21,158 nt of DNA. Source: JAQGMJ01 sp036271855 (GTDB taxonomy: Bacteria; Pseudomonadota; Gammaproteobacteria; Burkholderiales; JAEUOS01). Where the stretch lies: NCBI GenBank assembly GCA_036271855.1, contig DATAZV010000095.1, positions 1 through 21,158 of the forward strand, in the 5' to 3' direction. The translations under genes were made by a program, and so were the position numbers. The notes under the pieces are model-generated. The model saw only the letters and a program-made list of their open reading frames with translations, was not told where the DNA came from and did not search any database. The first letter of the stretch is position 1. Each line of letters begins with the position of its first letter. Shown one piece after another: positions 13,188 to 20,435 of the stretch.

Positions 13188-16076
13188 ATGAGCTTAACCA
13201 CGGCAATCGAGGGAGCAAGAACGGGCAGCCGAACGGGCATTGGCGCCGTGCAAACGGTGGCCGGCGCCAGCGCCGAGGCCGCCTGGCTGGCAATCCTGCT
13301 GATCGCGCCTCTGGTGATGAACCCGGTGTCGGCGCGCATCTACGAAGCCGCCAAGCTGACCGCGCTGGCGCCGCTGGCCGCGCTGCTCGCTGCCGCCTGG
13401 CTGGCGTCCTGGCCACGCTGGCGCGGTGTGCCGGGCGAGTCGCGGGGCGCACTGCGCCTGGTGCTGTTGGCGCTGGCCGCGTTTTACGTGTGCGCCCTGA
13501 TCTCCACCTGCGCCAGCCAGGCGCCCTGGACCGCATTTTTCGGCGCCTATTTCCGCCGCGAAGGCCTGGCGGCCTGGCTGATTGCCGGGCTGGTATGTGC
13601 CGCCATGCTGTGCCTGCTGCGCGAACCGGCGCAAGCGCGGCGCGTCGTCGACGCCCTGCTGCTGGGTTGCGTCGCACCCTGCGCCTACGCCTTGCTGCAG
13701 CGCTATGGCCATGTCGCCGGCACCGCCGGCGCGGAGCAAATGGCAGCGCCGCTGCTGCGGCCCGGCGGCAGCCTGGGCAATCCGATTTTTCTCGGCGACT
13801 ACCTGCTCTTGCTGATGCCGCTGGCGCTGGTGCGGGTACTGGCAGTGCCGGCGGGTGCGGCGGCCTGGCGCGGGCGCGCGCCCTGGCTGGTCCTGCTCGG
13901 ACTGCAGCTGTGGGTGCTGGCACTGACCCAGAGCCGTGCCCCGATCGGCGCCTTGCTGTTTACCCTGTGGCTGTTCGCCGTGCTGCTGGCGGGCCTGACC
14001 CGCTCGCGTCTTCTGCTGCGGGCCGCGCTGGGCTTGCTGGCAGCGGCGCTGCTGGGACTGGCGGCGATCAATCTGGTGCCGGCGCTGGCGCAGGCCGGCA
14101 CCACGGTGCCGGGTCTGTCGCGTTTTGTGTTCACCCAGGGTGTAGACCTGAGCACCAGTTCACGCCTGGGCATCTGGGAGGCCGGTATGCAGACGCTGCG
14201 CCATGCGAGCGCGCCGCGACTGATGTTCGGCCATGGTTTCGATGCCGCCTATGTCCACTATTTTCCCTACCTGCCGTCGGCGGTGCTGCAGATCGAGGGC
14301 GCCATGCAGACCATCGACCGGCTGCACAACGAAACGATGGAACTGACGGCGAGTGTCGGCGTGGCGGGGCTGGCGTGCTACATGTTGTTAATCGCGGTGT
14401 TGCTGCACGCGGCAGACCGGGCACTGGATGGCGGGCAAGTGGCAACGCGGCGCCGCGCGCGGTTCTGGCTGTACGCGTTGCTGCCCTGGCCCTGCGGCGC
14501 GCTGGGGGCCTGGATTGCCGTGGCCATCGGCGGCGCCGCGCTGGCGGGCGTGGGGTTCGGGCTGGGTGCCGGCGCCGCCTGGGCGCTGTTGCTGGCCTGG
14601 CGCGGCGTGCGCCTGCTGCGCGCCCCCGGCGCCGATGCGCCACCCGCGCCGCGCATGATCATGATTGCCGCCCTCGCGGCGACCCTGCCGGGCTTCTGGC
14701 TGGATGCGCAAATCGGCTTGCCGGTGATGAGCACGCGCATCGTGTTTTTCGCCCTGGCGGCGCTGCTGGCCTTGCTGGCCGCCCCTGACGCGCCGGCGAA
14801 GGCCGGGAATCCCGCGCCGCAAGAAAAGGGTGCCTGGCCGTACTGGGGCTGGGCGGCGGGCATCGTTCTGGCGAGCGCAATGGTGGCTTGCTTTCCGGCG
14901 CCGTTCGGCTACGTCGTCGTCGTGCCGGCATTCACCGGCATGGCGGCGCAATGGCTCTGGCTGGCGTTGCCGCTGCTGGCGGCGTGGGCGGGCCAGCGAG
15001 CGCAACCGGCTGCGGCGGGTGGGCGGCAATTCGTGCTGCCCCTGGTCTGGTGCCTGGCGCCTGCCACGCTCGGCTATGCAGTGCTGGGGCCCCTGCTGCA
15101 AAACCTGGCGCCGCAGCGCCCGGAGTGGGTGCTGGGCGCGCCGGTGCTGTGGGTCTGGGTCTGGCTGCCCGTGTGTTGCATCGGTGTGGCCTGGAATGCG
15201 GTGCGGCAGCTGTCGGAGGCGCCGGCCATCCTCATCGAACCCGCGAGGTCAGCCAGACGCCAGGCGAAGCCGGCCGGGATCACCGCGTTTGCGGGCGAAC
15301 GTCCGGCGCGGGGTCGCAACGGCTGGGTATCTGCGGCGCTCGCTCCGGTATTGCTGGCGGCCACGCTTTACCTCGTCTGGTGCGAGTTGCGCGCGGACAT
15401 TCTGGTCAAGCTCGCCGGCTGGGCGCAAATGCGCGGCGACGTTTCCCATGCGCTGGCCGATGTCGGCGATGCCGCCGCCCTGGTGCCGGGCGAGGCGCAG
15501 TACCGATTTATCCTGGGCACGCGCCGTCTGGAGCAAGTGGCGGCGCAGGTGCAGGCGGCGCGCGCCGCCGGCGGGGCGGACCCCAGGCAATACCTTTACC
15601 TGGCCGATGAATTGCACGCCGCCGAGGCCGACTTGCGCGCTGCGCTGCTACGGCTGCCGGACGACCCCTGGTCGATGCTCGGCCTGGCCAACGTGCTGCA
15701 GTTCGAAGGCATGACGGCGATGCGCCCGGTGATGGGCGCCGGGGAAGGGACCGCCAAGGCCGCCGAGGCGCGGCGCGTTTTCGCCCGCGCGCACGCCCTG
15801 TATCCGGCGCAGGTCACGATCTTGCGCAACTGGGCGCAGGTGGAATTCGACGGGGGTGACGCCGCCGCCGCTTATCGCCTGCTCGACCAGATTGAGGTTT
15901 TGTGGCCGCAAAACGAGTTGCCCTACTTCGAGCGCATGCAGATGGCGCGTTTCGCGGGCGACACTGCATTGTATGAAGCGACTCTGGCGCGCGCCGCCCG
16001 AACATTGCCGGCGGCGGCGATGCAGGCCCTGCGCGCCGCACTGGGGCCGACGGCATCCACTGCGCCGGGAAGCTGA
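13188..16076 (+). CDS. O-antigen ligase/polymerase-like membrane protein with C-terminal repeat domain
   Basis: This 962-residue inner-membrane protein resembles the Wzy/WaaL/PglL superfamily, which joins or transfers lipid-linked glycans at the periplasmic face. It has many hydrophobic spans through about residue 750, with a first block at 32-75. Family-type stretches are SLGNPIFLGDYLLLLMP (195-211), TQSRAPIGA (247-255) and SSRLGIWEAG (324-333). GHGFDAAY (348-355) and RLHNETMEL (378-386), with the conserved His, are in the large periplasmic loop. From about 740 to the end it is soluble, helical and repeat-like (TPR-like, e.g. RRVFARAHALYPAQVTILRNWAQ with related units). Substrate is unknown: glycan polymerase, ligase or protein O-glycosyltransferase are all possible. 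No sugar-synthesis genes adjoin. The start ATG directly follows GGGG, an unusually short ribosome-site spacing. Confidence 0.85.
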   Translation: MSLTTAIEGARTGSRTGIGAVQTVAGASAEAAWLAILLIAPLVMNPVSARIYEAAKLTALAPLAALLAAAWLASWPRWRGVPGESRGALRLVLLALAAFYVCALISTCASQAPWTAFFGAYFRREGLAAWLIAGLVCAAMLCLLREPAQARRVVDALLLGCVAPCAYALLQRYGHVAGTAGAEQMAAPLLRPGGSLGNPIFLGDYLLLLMPLALVRVLAVPAGAAAWRGRAPWLVLLGLQLWVLALTQSRAPIGALLFTLWLFAVLLAGLTRSRLLLRAALGLLAAALLGLAAINLVPALAQAGTTVPGLSRFVFTQGVDLSTSSRLGIWEAGMQTLRHASAPRLMFGHGFDAAYVHYFPYLPSAVLQIEGAMQTIDRLHNETMELTASVGVAGLACYMLLIAVLLHAADRALDGGQVATRRRARFWLYALLPWPCGALGAWIAVAIGGAALAGVGFGLGAGAAWALLLAWRGVRLLRAPGADAPPAPRMIMIAALAATLPGFWLDAQIGLPVMSTRIVFFALAALLALLAAPDAPAKAGNPAPQEKGAWPYWGWAAGIVLASAMVACFPAPFGYVVVVPAFTGMAAQWLWLALPLLAAWAGQRAQPAAAGGRQFVLPLVWCLAPATLGYAVLGPLLQNLAPQRPEWVLGAPVLWVWVWLPVCCIGVAWNAVRQLSEAPAILIEPARSARRQAKPAGITAFAGERPARGRNGWVSAALAPVLLAATLYLVWCELRADILVKLAGWAQMRGDVSHALADVGDAAALVPGEAQYRFILGTRRLEQVAAQVQAARAAGGADPRQYLYLADELHAAEADLRAALLRLPDDPWSMLGLANVLQFEGMTAMRPVMGAGEGTAKAAEARRVFARAHALYPAQVTILRNWAQVEFDGGDAAAAYRLLDQIEVLWPQNELPYFERMQMARFAGDTALYEATLARAARTLPAAAMQALRAALGPTASTAPGS

Positions 16077-16187
16077 GCGGAAGCGGGCCGAATACACCCA
16101 AAAGTCCACCCACCGGCCTTTGTTGCTAAATCACAACACTGCGAAGCTTCCATTTTTGGGCGATATATGGGTTCAAACCGACTTGTT

Positions 16188-16196
16188 TGTTATAGT
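16188..16196 (+). promoter_or_regulatory. Candidate extended -10 promoter for the beta-barrel gene
   Basis: TGTTATAGT at 16188-16196 is a TG-n plus TATAGT extended -10 element. No clear -35 is present, as is usual for this class. It lies 60 bases before the chosen ATG, in the 180-base gap after the polymerase gene, whose stop is at 16074-16076. Confidence 0.4.
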
Positions 16197-16244
16197 TGCC
16201 CGGTTCGAGGTACGCACGATGCAAGCTAAATGAAACAAATAATC

Positions 16245-16249
16245 GGGAG
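16245..16249 (+). promoter_or_regulatory. Ribosome binding site deciding the beta-barrel protein start
   Basis: GGGAG is seven bases before the ATG at 16257. The upstream in-frame ATG at 16230 has no ribosome site and would place nine extra residues before the signal peptide. Confidence 0.65.
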
Positions 16250-16256
16250 CTTTCGC

Positions 16257-17372
16257 ATGGCGATGCGTTCATTTTTTGGCCGGACCATAGGTCTGACCGC
16301 GATACTGGGAGGCTTACTGGCGGCGACTGCCAGCTTCGCCGCCGCAGCTGCGGCCACCGGTAGCTCCAACAGCAACACCGTGTGCTCGGGAACCAGCGCC
16401 ACCAGTTCGCAACAGGACACCGGCTGCGCTTTCGGCAGCAGCGGCCTGCAGGGCGTCTTCCTATCCGGCGGCAGCACCTACGGCGCCGCATTCGGCGGTG
16501 GCATGGGTAGCGGCGGTAGTGGCAGTAGCGGCAACACTTCTTCGATCGGCTCCGCGCGCTTCGCGCTGAACACGCGCGACACCGGCAAGGCTGCCGCGGG
16601 CATGGGCAGCAACTGGAACGCCTGGCTCTCGCTGTCGTACTCCGACCTGGCCTACAAGTTCCAGCCCTTGCAATCCAGCGGCCATGTCAACCTGTCGCTG
16701 ATCGGCATCGACTACAGCTTCGCCAACAACCTCACCGCCGGCGTGGCGGTGGGCTGGGACCAGACCCGCGTGGGCACCAGTTTCAACGGCGGCAGCCTGA
16801 ACGCCGACGGCTACATGGTGGCGCCTTACCTGAGCTGGCGCTTCACCCCGGCCTGGAGTGTGGATGCGACCCTCGGTTTCGGCCATTCGAACATCAGCCA
16901 GGTCGACAACAGCACGCCCGGCGGCATCACCGGCAACTATGGCGACGACCGTTTTCTCGGTTCGCTGTCGCTGGCCTACACCAAGATGCTGGGCAAATGG
17001 ATCTTCACCGGCCGCGGCTCCTACCTGGGCAGCCAGGACCGTTTCAGCCAGTTCACGCTTTCCAACGGCACCGCCATCGGCAGCGCGACCAATCACAACA
17101 CGCAATTGCGCGCCGGTGGGCAGGCCATGTACAACGGCGGTGTGGTCCTGCCCTATGTCGGCGTCTACTACTTCAACTACGTGCAGCAGGCCAACCAGGC
17201 GGCCGTCGGCGGCAGCACCCCGGCAAACGATCGCGACGGCTTCCAGCTGCAGGGAGGCATCCAGTTCGCGCCCAGGGGCATGGTCTACGGCGGCATCATG
17301 GCGGCCACCGATGTTGGCCGCAGCCAGATCAGGAATGACCTGATCATGGGTAATATCGGCATCCGCTTCTGA
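16257..17372 (+). CDS. Autotransporter-type outer-membrane beta-barrel protein without a large passenger
   Basis: The 371-residue product begins with a signal peptide (MAMRSFFGRTIGLT..., hydrophobic to about residue 30, Ala-rich cleavage region). A short Ser/Gly-rich segment (about 35-95) follows with two cysteines, in NTVCSG and DTGCAF, about 18 residues apart. Residues from about 110 to 371 alternate polar and hydrophobic residues as amphipathic strands, e.g. NAWLSLSYSDLAYKF, LIGIDYSFANNLTAGVAVGW, and MVAPYLSWRFTPAWSVDATLGFG. The chain ends in IGNIGIRF, the terminal aromatic that Bam recognises. This matches the autotransporter beta-domain fold (about 12 strands). No long passenger is present, so it is probably a stand-alone porin-like or adhesin-like barrel. 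A terminator follows. Confidence 0.88.
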   Translation: MAMRSFFGRTIGLTAILGGLLAATASFAAAAAATGSSNSNTVCSGTSATSSQQDTGCAFGSSGLQGVFLSGGSTYGAAFGGGMGSGGSGSSGNTSSIGSARFALNTRDTGKAAAGMGSNWNAWLSLSYSDLAYKFQPLQSSGHVNLSLIGIDYSFANNLTAGVAVGWDQTRVGTSFNGGSLNADGYMVAPYLSWRFTPAWSVDATLGFGHSNISQVDNSTPGGITGNYGDDRFLGSLSLAYTKMLGKWIFTGRGSYLGSQDRFSQFTLSNGTAIGSATNHNTQLRAGGQAMYNGGVVLPYVGVYYFNYVQQANQAAVGGSTPANDRDGFQLQGGIQFAPRGMVYGGIMAATDVGRSQIRNDLIMGNIGIRF

Positions 17373-17390
17373 TTACCTGACCTGATCGAA

Positions 17391-17422
17391 AAGCGGGGCG
17401 CGGTTTATACCGCGCCCCGCTT
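17391..17422 (+). terminator. Long hairpin after the beta-barrel gene
   Basis: The arms 17391-17404 and 17409-17422 pair perfectly over 14 bases with a TTAT loop. It is followed by TTCATTTA, a broken T-run, so it is a probable but imperfect intrinsic terminator. It ends only ten bases before the GTG of the next gene. Confidence 0.8.
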
Positions 17423-17432
17423 CATTTACAGC

Positions 17433-18263
17433 GTGCGACTCGCGACACTTTTCCTCCTCGCCGGGCTGCTGGCCTTAAGCGGCTGTGCCTCCCTGCTGCA
17501 GTCTCCCGCCGAGCGCGTCGACACCCTGGCGCGCGGCGCCGGCTTCGTGCCGCAGCCGGCCGGCCGCTTTGTGCGCATGTACCTGAAGGCACCCCCTGGC
17601 CGGGTGGAGGCGTTGACGGTCTACATCGAAGGCGACGGCGCGCGCTGGCGCGCCGCCAACCAGCCGCCGGCCGACCCGACCCCGGAGAACCCGCTGTCCC
17701 TGCGACTGGCGGTACAGGACCCGGGCCCGGCGGTCGGCTACATCGGCCGCCCCTGCCAGTATCTCGACGACGATGCGCTGGCCGATTGCGACCCCGCCCT
17801 GTGGACCCGCGGCCGCTACAGCGAGGCGGCGCTGAAAATGATGAGCGATGCGCTCGACGCCCTGGTGCACACCACCGGGGCGCGCCAGCTCACCCTGATC
17901 GGCCACTCCGGCGGCGGCGCGATGGCGGCACTGCTGGCCGAACAGCGCCACGACATCGCCTGCCTGTCCAGCGTTGCCTCGCCGCTGGACATTGCCGCCT
18001 GGACCGAGGCGATCGGCGTTTCGCCTTTGCGCAGCTCGATCAACCCGTTTGACGGCGCCGCCCGCTTGATCAAGGTGCCGCAGGTGCATTTCACCGGTGC
18101 GAAGGACGATGTCGTGCCGCCCGCAAGCATCGCCCGCTTTCTCAAGGCGGTGCCGCAGGCGCGCGAGGTGCGCATCGAAAAGTTCGACCACGACTGCTGC
18201 TGGGTCGACGAATGGGTGAAGTTGCGCGCCCGGGCCTGCACACCCGCAGTCGGCGGCCCGTAG
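17433..18263 (+). CDS. Lipoprotein with alpha/beta-hydrolase catalytic triad
   Basis: The 276-residue product has a lipoprotein signal peptide: MRLATLFLLAGLLA then lipobox LSGC, with lipidated C18, so it is anchored in a membrane facing the periplasm. The mature part is an alpha/beta hydrolase: oxyanion-side strand LTVYIEGDGARW (61-72), nucleophile elbow IGHSGGG with S159, acid D225 or D226 in TGAKDDVVPP, and H253 in KFDHDCCW. This suggests an esterase or lipase-like enzyme; the substrate is unknown. The start is a GTG with no visible ribosome site, only ten bases after a long hairpin, so the exact start or its expression mode is uncertain. A hairpin pair with a T-run follows the gene. Confidence 0.87.
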   Translation: MRLATLFLLAGLLALSGCASLLQSPAERVDTLARGAGFVPQPAGRFVRMYLKAPPGRVEALTVYIEGDGARWRAANQPPADPTPENPLSLRLAVQDPGPAVGYIGRPCQYLDDDALADCDPALWTRGRYSEAALKMMSDALDALVHTTGARQLTLIGHSGGGAMAALLAEQRHDIACLSSVASPLDIAAWTEAIGVSPLRSSINPFDGAARLIKVPQVHFTGAKDDVVPPASIARFLKAVPQAREVRIEKFDHDCCWVDEWVKLRARACTPAVGGP

Positions 18264-18324
18264 CATGTTCGCGGGCGGCGGCGGGCCGTAGGAACCGCAA
18301 TCCGCATCGGCTCATCAAGGCGCC

Positions 18325-18373
18325 GGCGCGCTGAAACGCGCCACCAGAAAGCCGGACGCAAGTCCGGTTTTTT
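18325..18373 (+). terminator. Double hairpin ending in a T-run, after the lipoprotein gene
   Basis: A first stem GGCGCG/CGCGCC (18325-18342) is followed by CCGGAC-GCAA-GTCCGG (18352-18367) and six T (18368-18373). The second is a textbook intrinsic terminator on the plus strand. It lies about 90 bases after the lipoprotein stop codon and just beyond the 3' end of the convergent gene at 18376. Confidence 0.88.
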
Positions 18374-18375
18374 GC

Positions 18376-18930
18376 TCAGACCTTGCGCGGGCCGTGCTCC
18401 GGTTCCGGATGCATCTGCAAGGCCTCGAGAAAGCGCGAGACCATGTTGTAGCCGGCGATGGTGGCGGTGAGGTCGACCATTTCGCGGTCGTCGAAGTGCG
18501 GGCGCACGGCGGCGTAGACGTCGTCGGGCACGTGGATGTCGCGGGTCATCGAGTCGGTGTAGGCCAGCACGGCGAGGTCGCGCGCTTCGTAGAGTTTCTG
18601 GTTGGCGCGCCAGTCATGCAAGCCGTCGATCTGCGCCTGGTTCAGGCCTTCCTTCAGCGCGAAGGGCACGTGGGCCTGGTATTCGTAGTCCGCCTTGTTC
18701 AGCACGGCGATGCGCATGGTGGCGATTTCGCGAATGCGCCCGGAGAGCTTGGCCTTGTTGCGCAGTTCGGTGAACAGGTGCAGCCAGCCGGCGCACACGC
18801 CCGGGCTGTTGGCCAGCGCGGCATAGAGATTGAGGAACTTGCCGCCGCGCTCGGCTTTCACCTGAGTGATCAGGGCGGCCAGTTCGGGGTGCTCGGCTTC
18901 TTTGACGAGTGCAATGCGTGTGGTGGACAT
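18376..18930 (-). CDS. Carboxymuconolactone decarboxylase-family protein
   Basis: The 184-residue helical protein matches the CMD/AhpD-like superfamily. LFTELRNKAKLSGRIREIATMRIAVLNKADYEYQAHVPFALKEGL (about 55-100) is the core signature, and ADYEYQAHVP supplies the conserved Glu and His. The redox CxxC of true AhpD peroxidases is absent: the segment reads EYQAH. A decarboxylase-like or other non-redox role is therefore more likely than peroxidase activity. I chose the ATG at 18930 because the family-like sequence begins there; the frame upstream is open but unconserved. No good ribosome site is seen. It is divergent from the short-chain dehydrogenase across 129 bases. The substrate cannot be told from sequence. 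Confidence 0.87.
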   Translation of the reverse strand: MSTTRIALVKEAEHPELAALITQVKAERGGKFLNLYAALANSPGVCAGWLHLFTELRNKAKLSGRIREIATMRIAVLNKADYEYQAHVPFALKEGLNQAQIDGLHDWRANQKLYEARDLAVLAYTDSMTRDIHVPDDVYAAVRPHFDDREMVDLTATIAGYNMVSRFLEALQMHPEPEHGPRKV

Positions 18931-19059
18931 AATGGATTTTGGGTGGTCGGGAATTGAAAGCCGCGCTATTCTCCCATGCGCGCCGCGGCCCGCATGGCAG
19001 CTTGTTTCTATGCGGTGAATTAGCCGGCGCGCCGACTGCAATCAACGGGAGCGGGAAAG

Positions 19060-19806
19060 ATGGGCAAGATCATGCTGGTGACGGGCGGTGGACGCGGTAT
19101 CGGCGCGGCCACCTGCCGACTTGCCGCCGCGCGCGGCTACGCGGTGGCGGTCAACTACACACAGAACCGCGGCACCGCGCAGGGGCTGGCTGACGAGATC
19201 GTCAAGGCTGGCGGGCGCGCCATTGCCGTGCAGGCCGACGTCGCGGTGGAGCGCGAGGTGGAAGCGATGTTCCGCACCGTCGATACCGAACTCGGCAGGC
19301 TGGACGCCCTGGTCAACAACGCCGGTATCGTCGACATGGCGATGCGTTTCGATGAAATGGACGCCGCCCGCTGGCAGCGCATGTTCGCGGTGAACGTGAT
19401 CGGCACCATGAGTTGCGCCAAGGAGGCGGTCAGGCGCATGTCGACGCGCCACGGCGGCAAAGGCGGGGTGATCGTCAACCTTTCTTCGGGCGCGGCGCGC
19501 CTGGGCTCGCCGGGGCGCTATGTGGACTATGCCTCGGCCAAGGGGGCGATCGACACCTTCACCATCGGGCTCGGCCGCGAGGTGGCGGGTGAGGGCATCC
19601 GCGTCAACGCGGTGCGGCCGGGGGTGGTGGATACGGAGATCCACGCCAGTTCCGGCGATGCGGGCTTTGTCGCGGCTTCCGCCGGCGGTATTCCGCTGCA
19701 GCGTGCCGGACGGGCGGAAGAAATCGCCGAGGCGATTCTCTGGGTTGCCTCCGATGCGGCTTCCTTCACCACGGCAGCGATCATCGATGCCACCGGCGGG
19801 CGCTAG
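19060..19806 (+). CDS. Short-chain dehydrogenase/reductase (SDR, FabG-like)
   Basis: The 248-residue cytoplasmic NAD(P)-dependent oxidoreductase has the classical SDR layout. TGGGRGIG at 8-15 is the cofactor-binding loop. QADV near 58-61 gives the adenine-contacting Asp and NNAG lies at 86-89. S142/S143 and Y157-x-x-x-K161 (YASAK) form the catalytic residues, and VRPGVVDTEIH follows. The Rossmann start VNYTQNR lacks an acidic residue at the end of strand two, which leans to NADP(H). GGGAGCGGGAAAG immediately upstream of the ATG at 19060 is a good ribosome site. The substrate is unknown; FabG-like or sugar/steroid-type SDRs are all possible. It has no tight operon partner. Confidence 0.92.
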   Translation: MGKIMLVTGGGRGIGAATCRLAAARGYAVAVNYTQNRGTAQGLADEIVKAGGRAIAVQADVAVEREVEAMFRTVDTELGRLDALVNNAGIVDMAMRFDEMDAARWQRMFAVNVIGTMSCAKEAVRRMSTRHGGKGGVIVNLSSGAARLGSPGRYVDYASAKGAIDTFTIGLGREVAGEGIRVNAVRPGVVDTEIHASSGDAGFVAASAGGIPLQRAGRAEEIAEAILWVASDAASFTTAAIIDATGGR

Positions 19807-20020
19807 GCGCGTGAGCGCGCCAGGCCGGCTTTGCCGCGGGGTATCGGCGTCCCGGCTGTATGCCATCACATCGCGGCGCCGGCATCAACCCTGAGTTCGC
19901 CTTGCGTGGCGGTCCCGCGCAAGCTACCCTCTATGCCATCAGCCGGGCCCGGGTGTCCGTGCCAGCGGCTGAATATTGCGACACACGAACGACCACCGGA
20001 TTATTCACAAGGATACTGAA

Positions 20021-20416
20021 ATGAGCGAAAACGTCAGCGCCGCCGAAATCATCAAGGTCAGCAAGGAGCACGGCTATCTTGCGCGCCAGCTGTACGCGGT
20101 GTTTTCCACGCCGGCCAACGGCATGGGGCCGGTGATGCAAAACCTGGAGCCGCATCTGGCGCACCAGGTGGCGATGCAGGAAAGTGGCGCCATGTTCGCC
20201 GCCGGCCCGTTCTGGACCGCCGACGAAAAGGAGTGGGAGGGCGAAGGCATGTTCATCCTGCGCGCGAGCTCGATGGCGCACGCGACCGAACTGGCCGCCG
20301 CCGACCCGATGCACAAGGCCGGCGCGCGCACGTTCCGCGTGCGGCCCTGGCTGGTGAACGAGGGCAGCATCACGCTGAAAATGAGTTTCTCGACCGGCAA
20401 GGCCGAACTGATCTGA
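20021..20416 (+). CDS. YCII-domain (YciI-like) protein
   Basis: The 131-residue protein fits the YCII/dimeric alpha-beta barrel family: LYAVFSTPANGMGPVMQ, then EPHLAHQVAMQESGAMFAAGPF with the conserved His, then GMFILRASSMAHATELAAADPMHKAGARTFRVRPW. Members are small cytoplasmic proteins of mostly unknown enzymatic role. AAGGA eight bases before the ATG at 20021 supports this start; the ATG at 19976 adds 15 unconserved residues. The 214-base gap before it (19807-20020) holds only a 10-base direct repeat, TATGCCATCA, at 19859-19868 and 19932-19941. It converges on the acyl-CoA dehydrogenase gene with 19 bases between stops and no terminator. Confidence 0.87.
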   Translation: MSENVSAAEIIKVSKEHGYLARQLYAVFSTPANGMGPVMQNLEPHLAHQVAMQESGAMFAAGPFWTADEKEWEGEGMFILRASSMAHATELAAADPMHKAGARTFRVRPWLVNEGSITLKMSFSTGKAELI

Positions 20417-20435
20417 CGCAGCAGCCGGGCGGGTA

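Noticed and set aside
13124..14788. 554-codon open frame on the plus strand overlapping the polymerase gene
   Set aside because: Its translation is low-complexity Arg/Ala/Gly sequence typical of an off-frame read of GC-rich DNA; the frame starting at 13188 gives a coherent membrane protein.
19859..19941. TATGCCATCA direct repeat as an attachment site or transposon end
   Set aside because: Ten-base identity 73 bases apart, no mobile gene nearby; likely chance.
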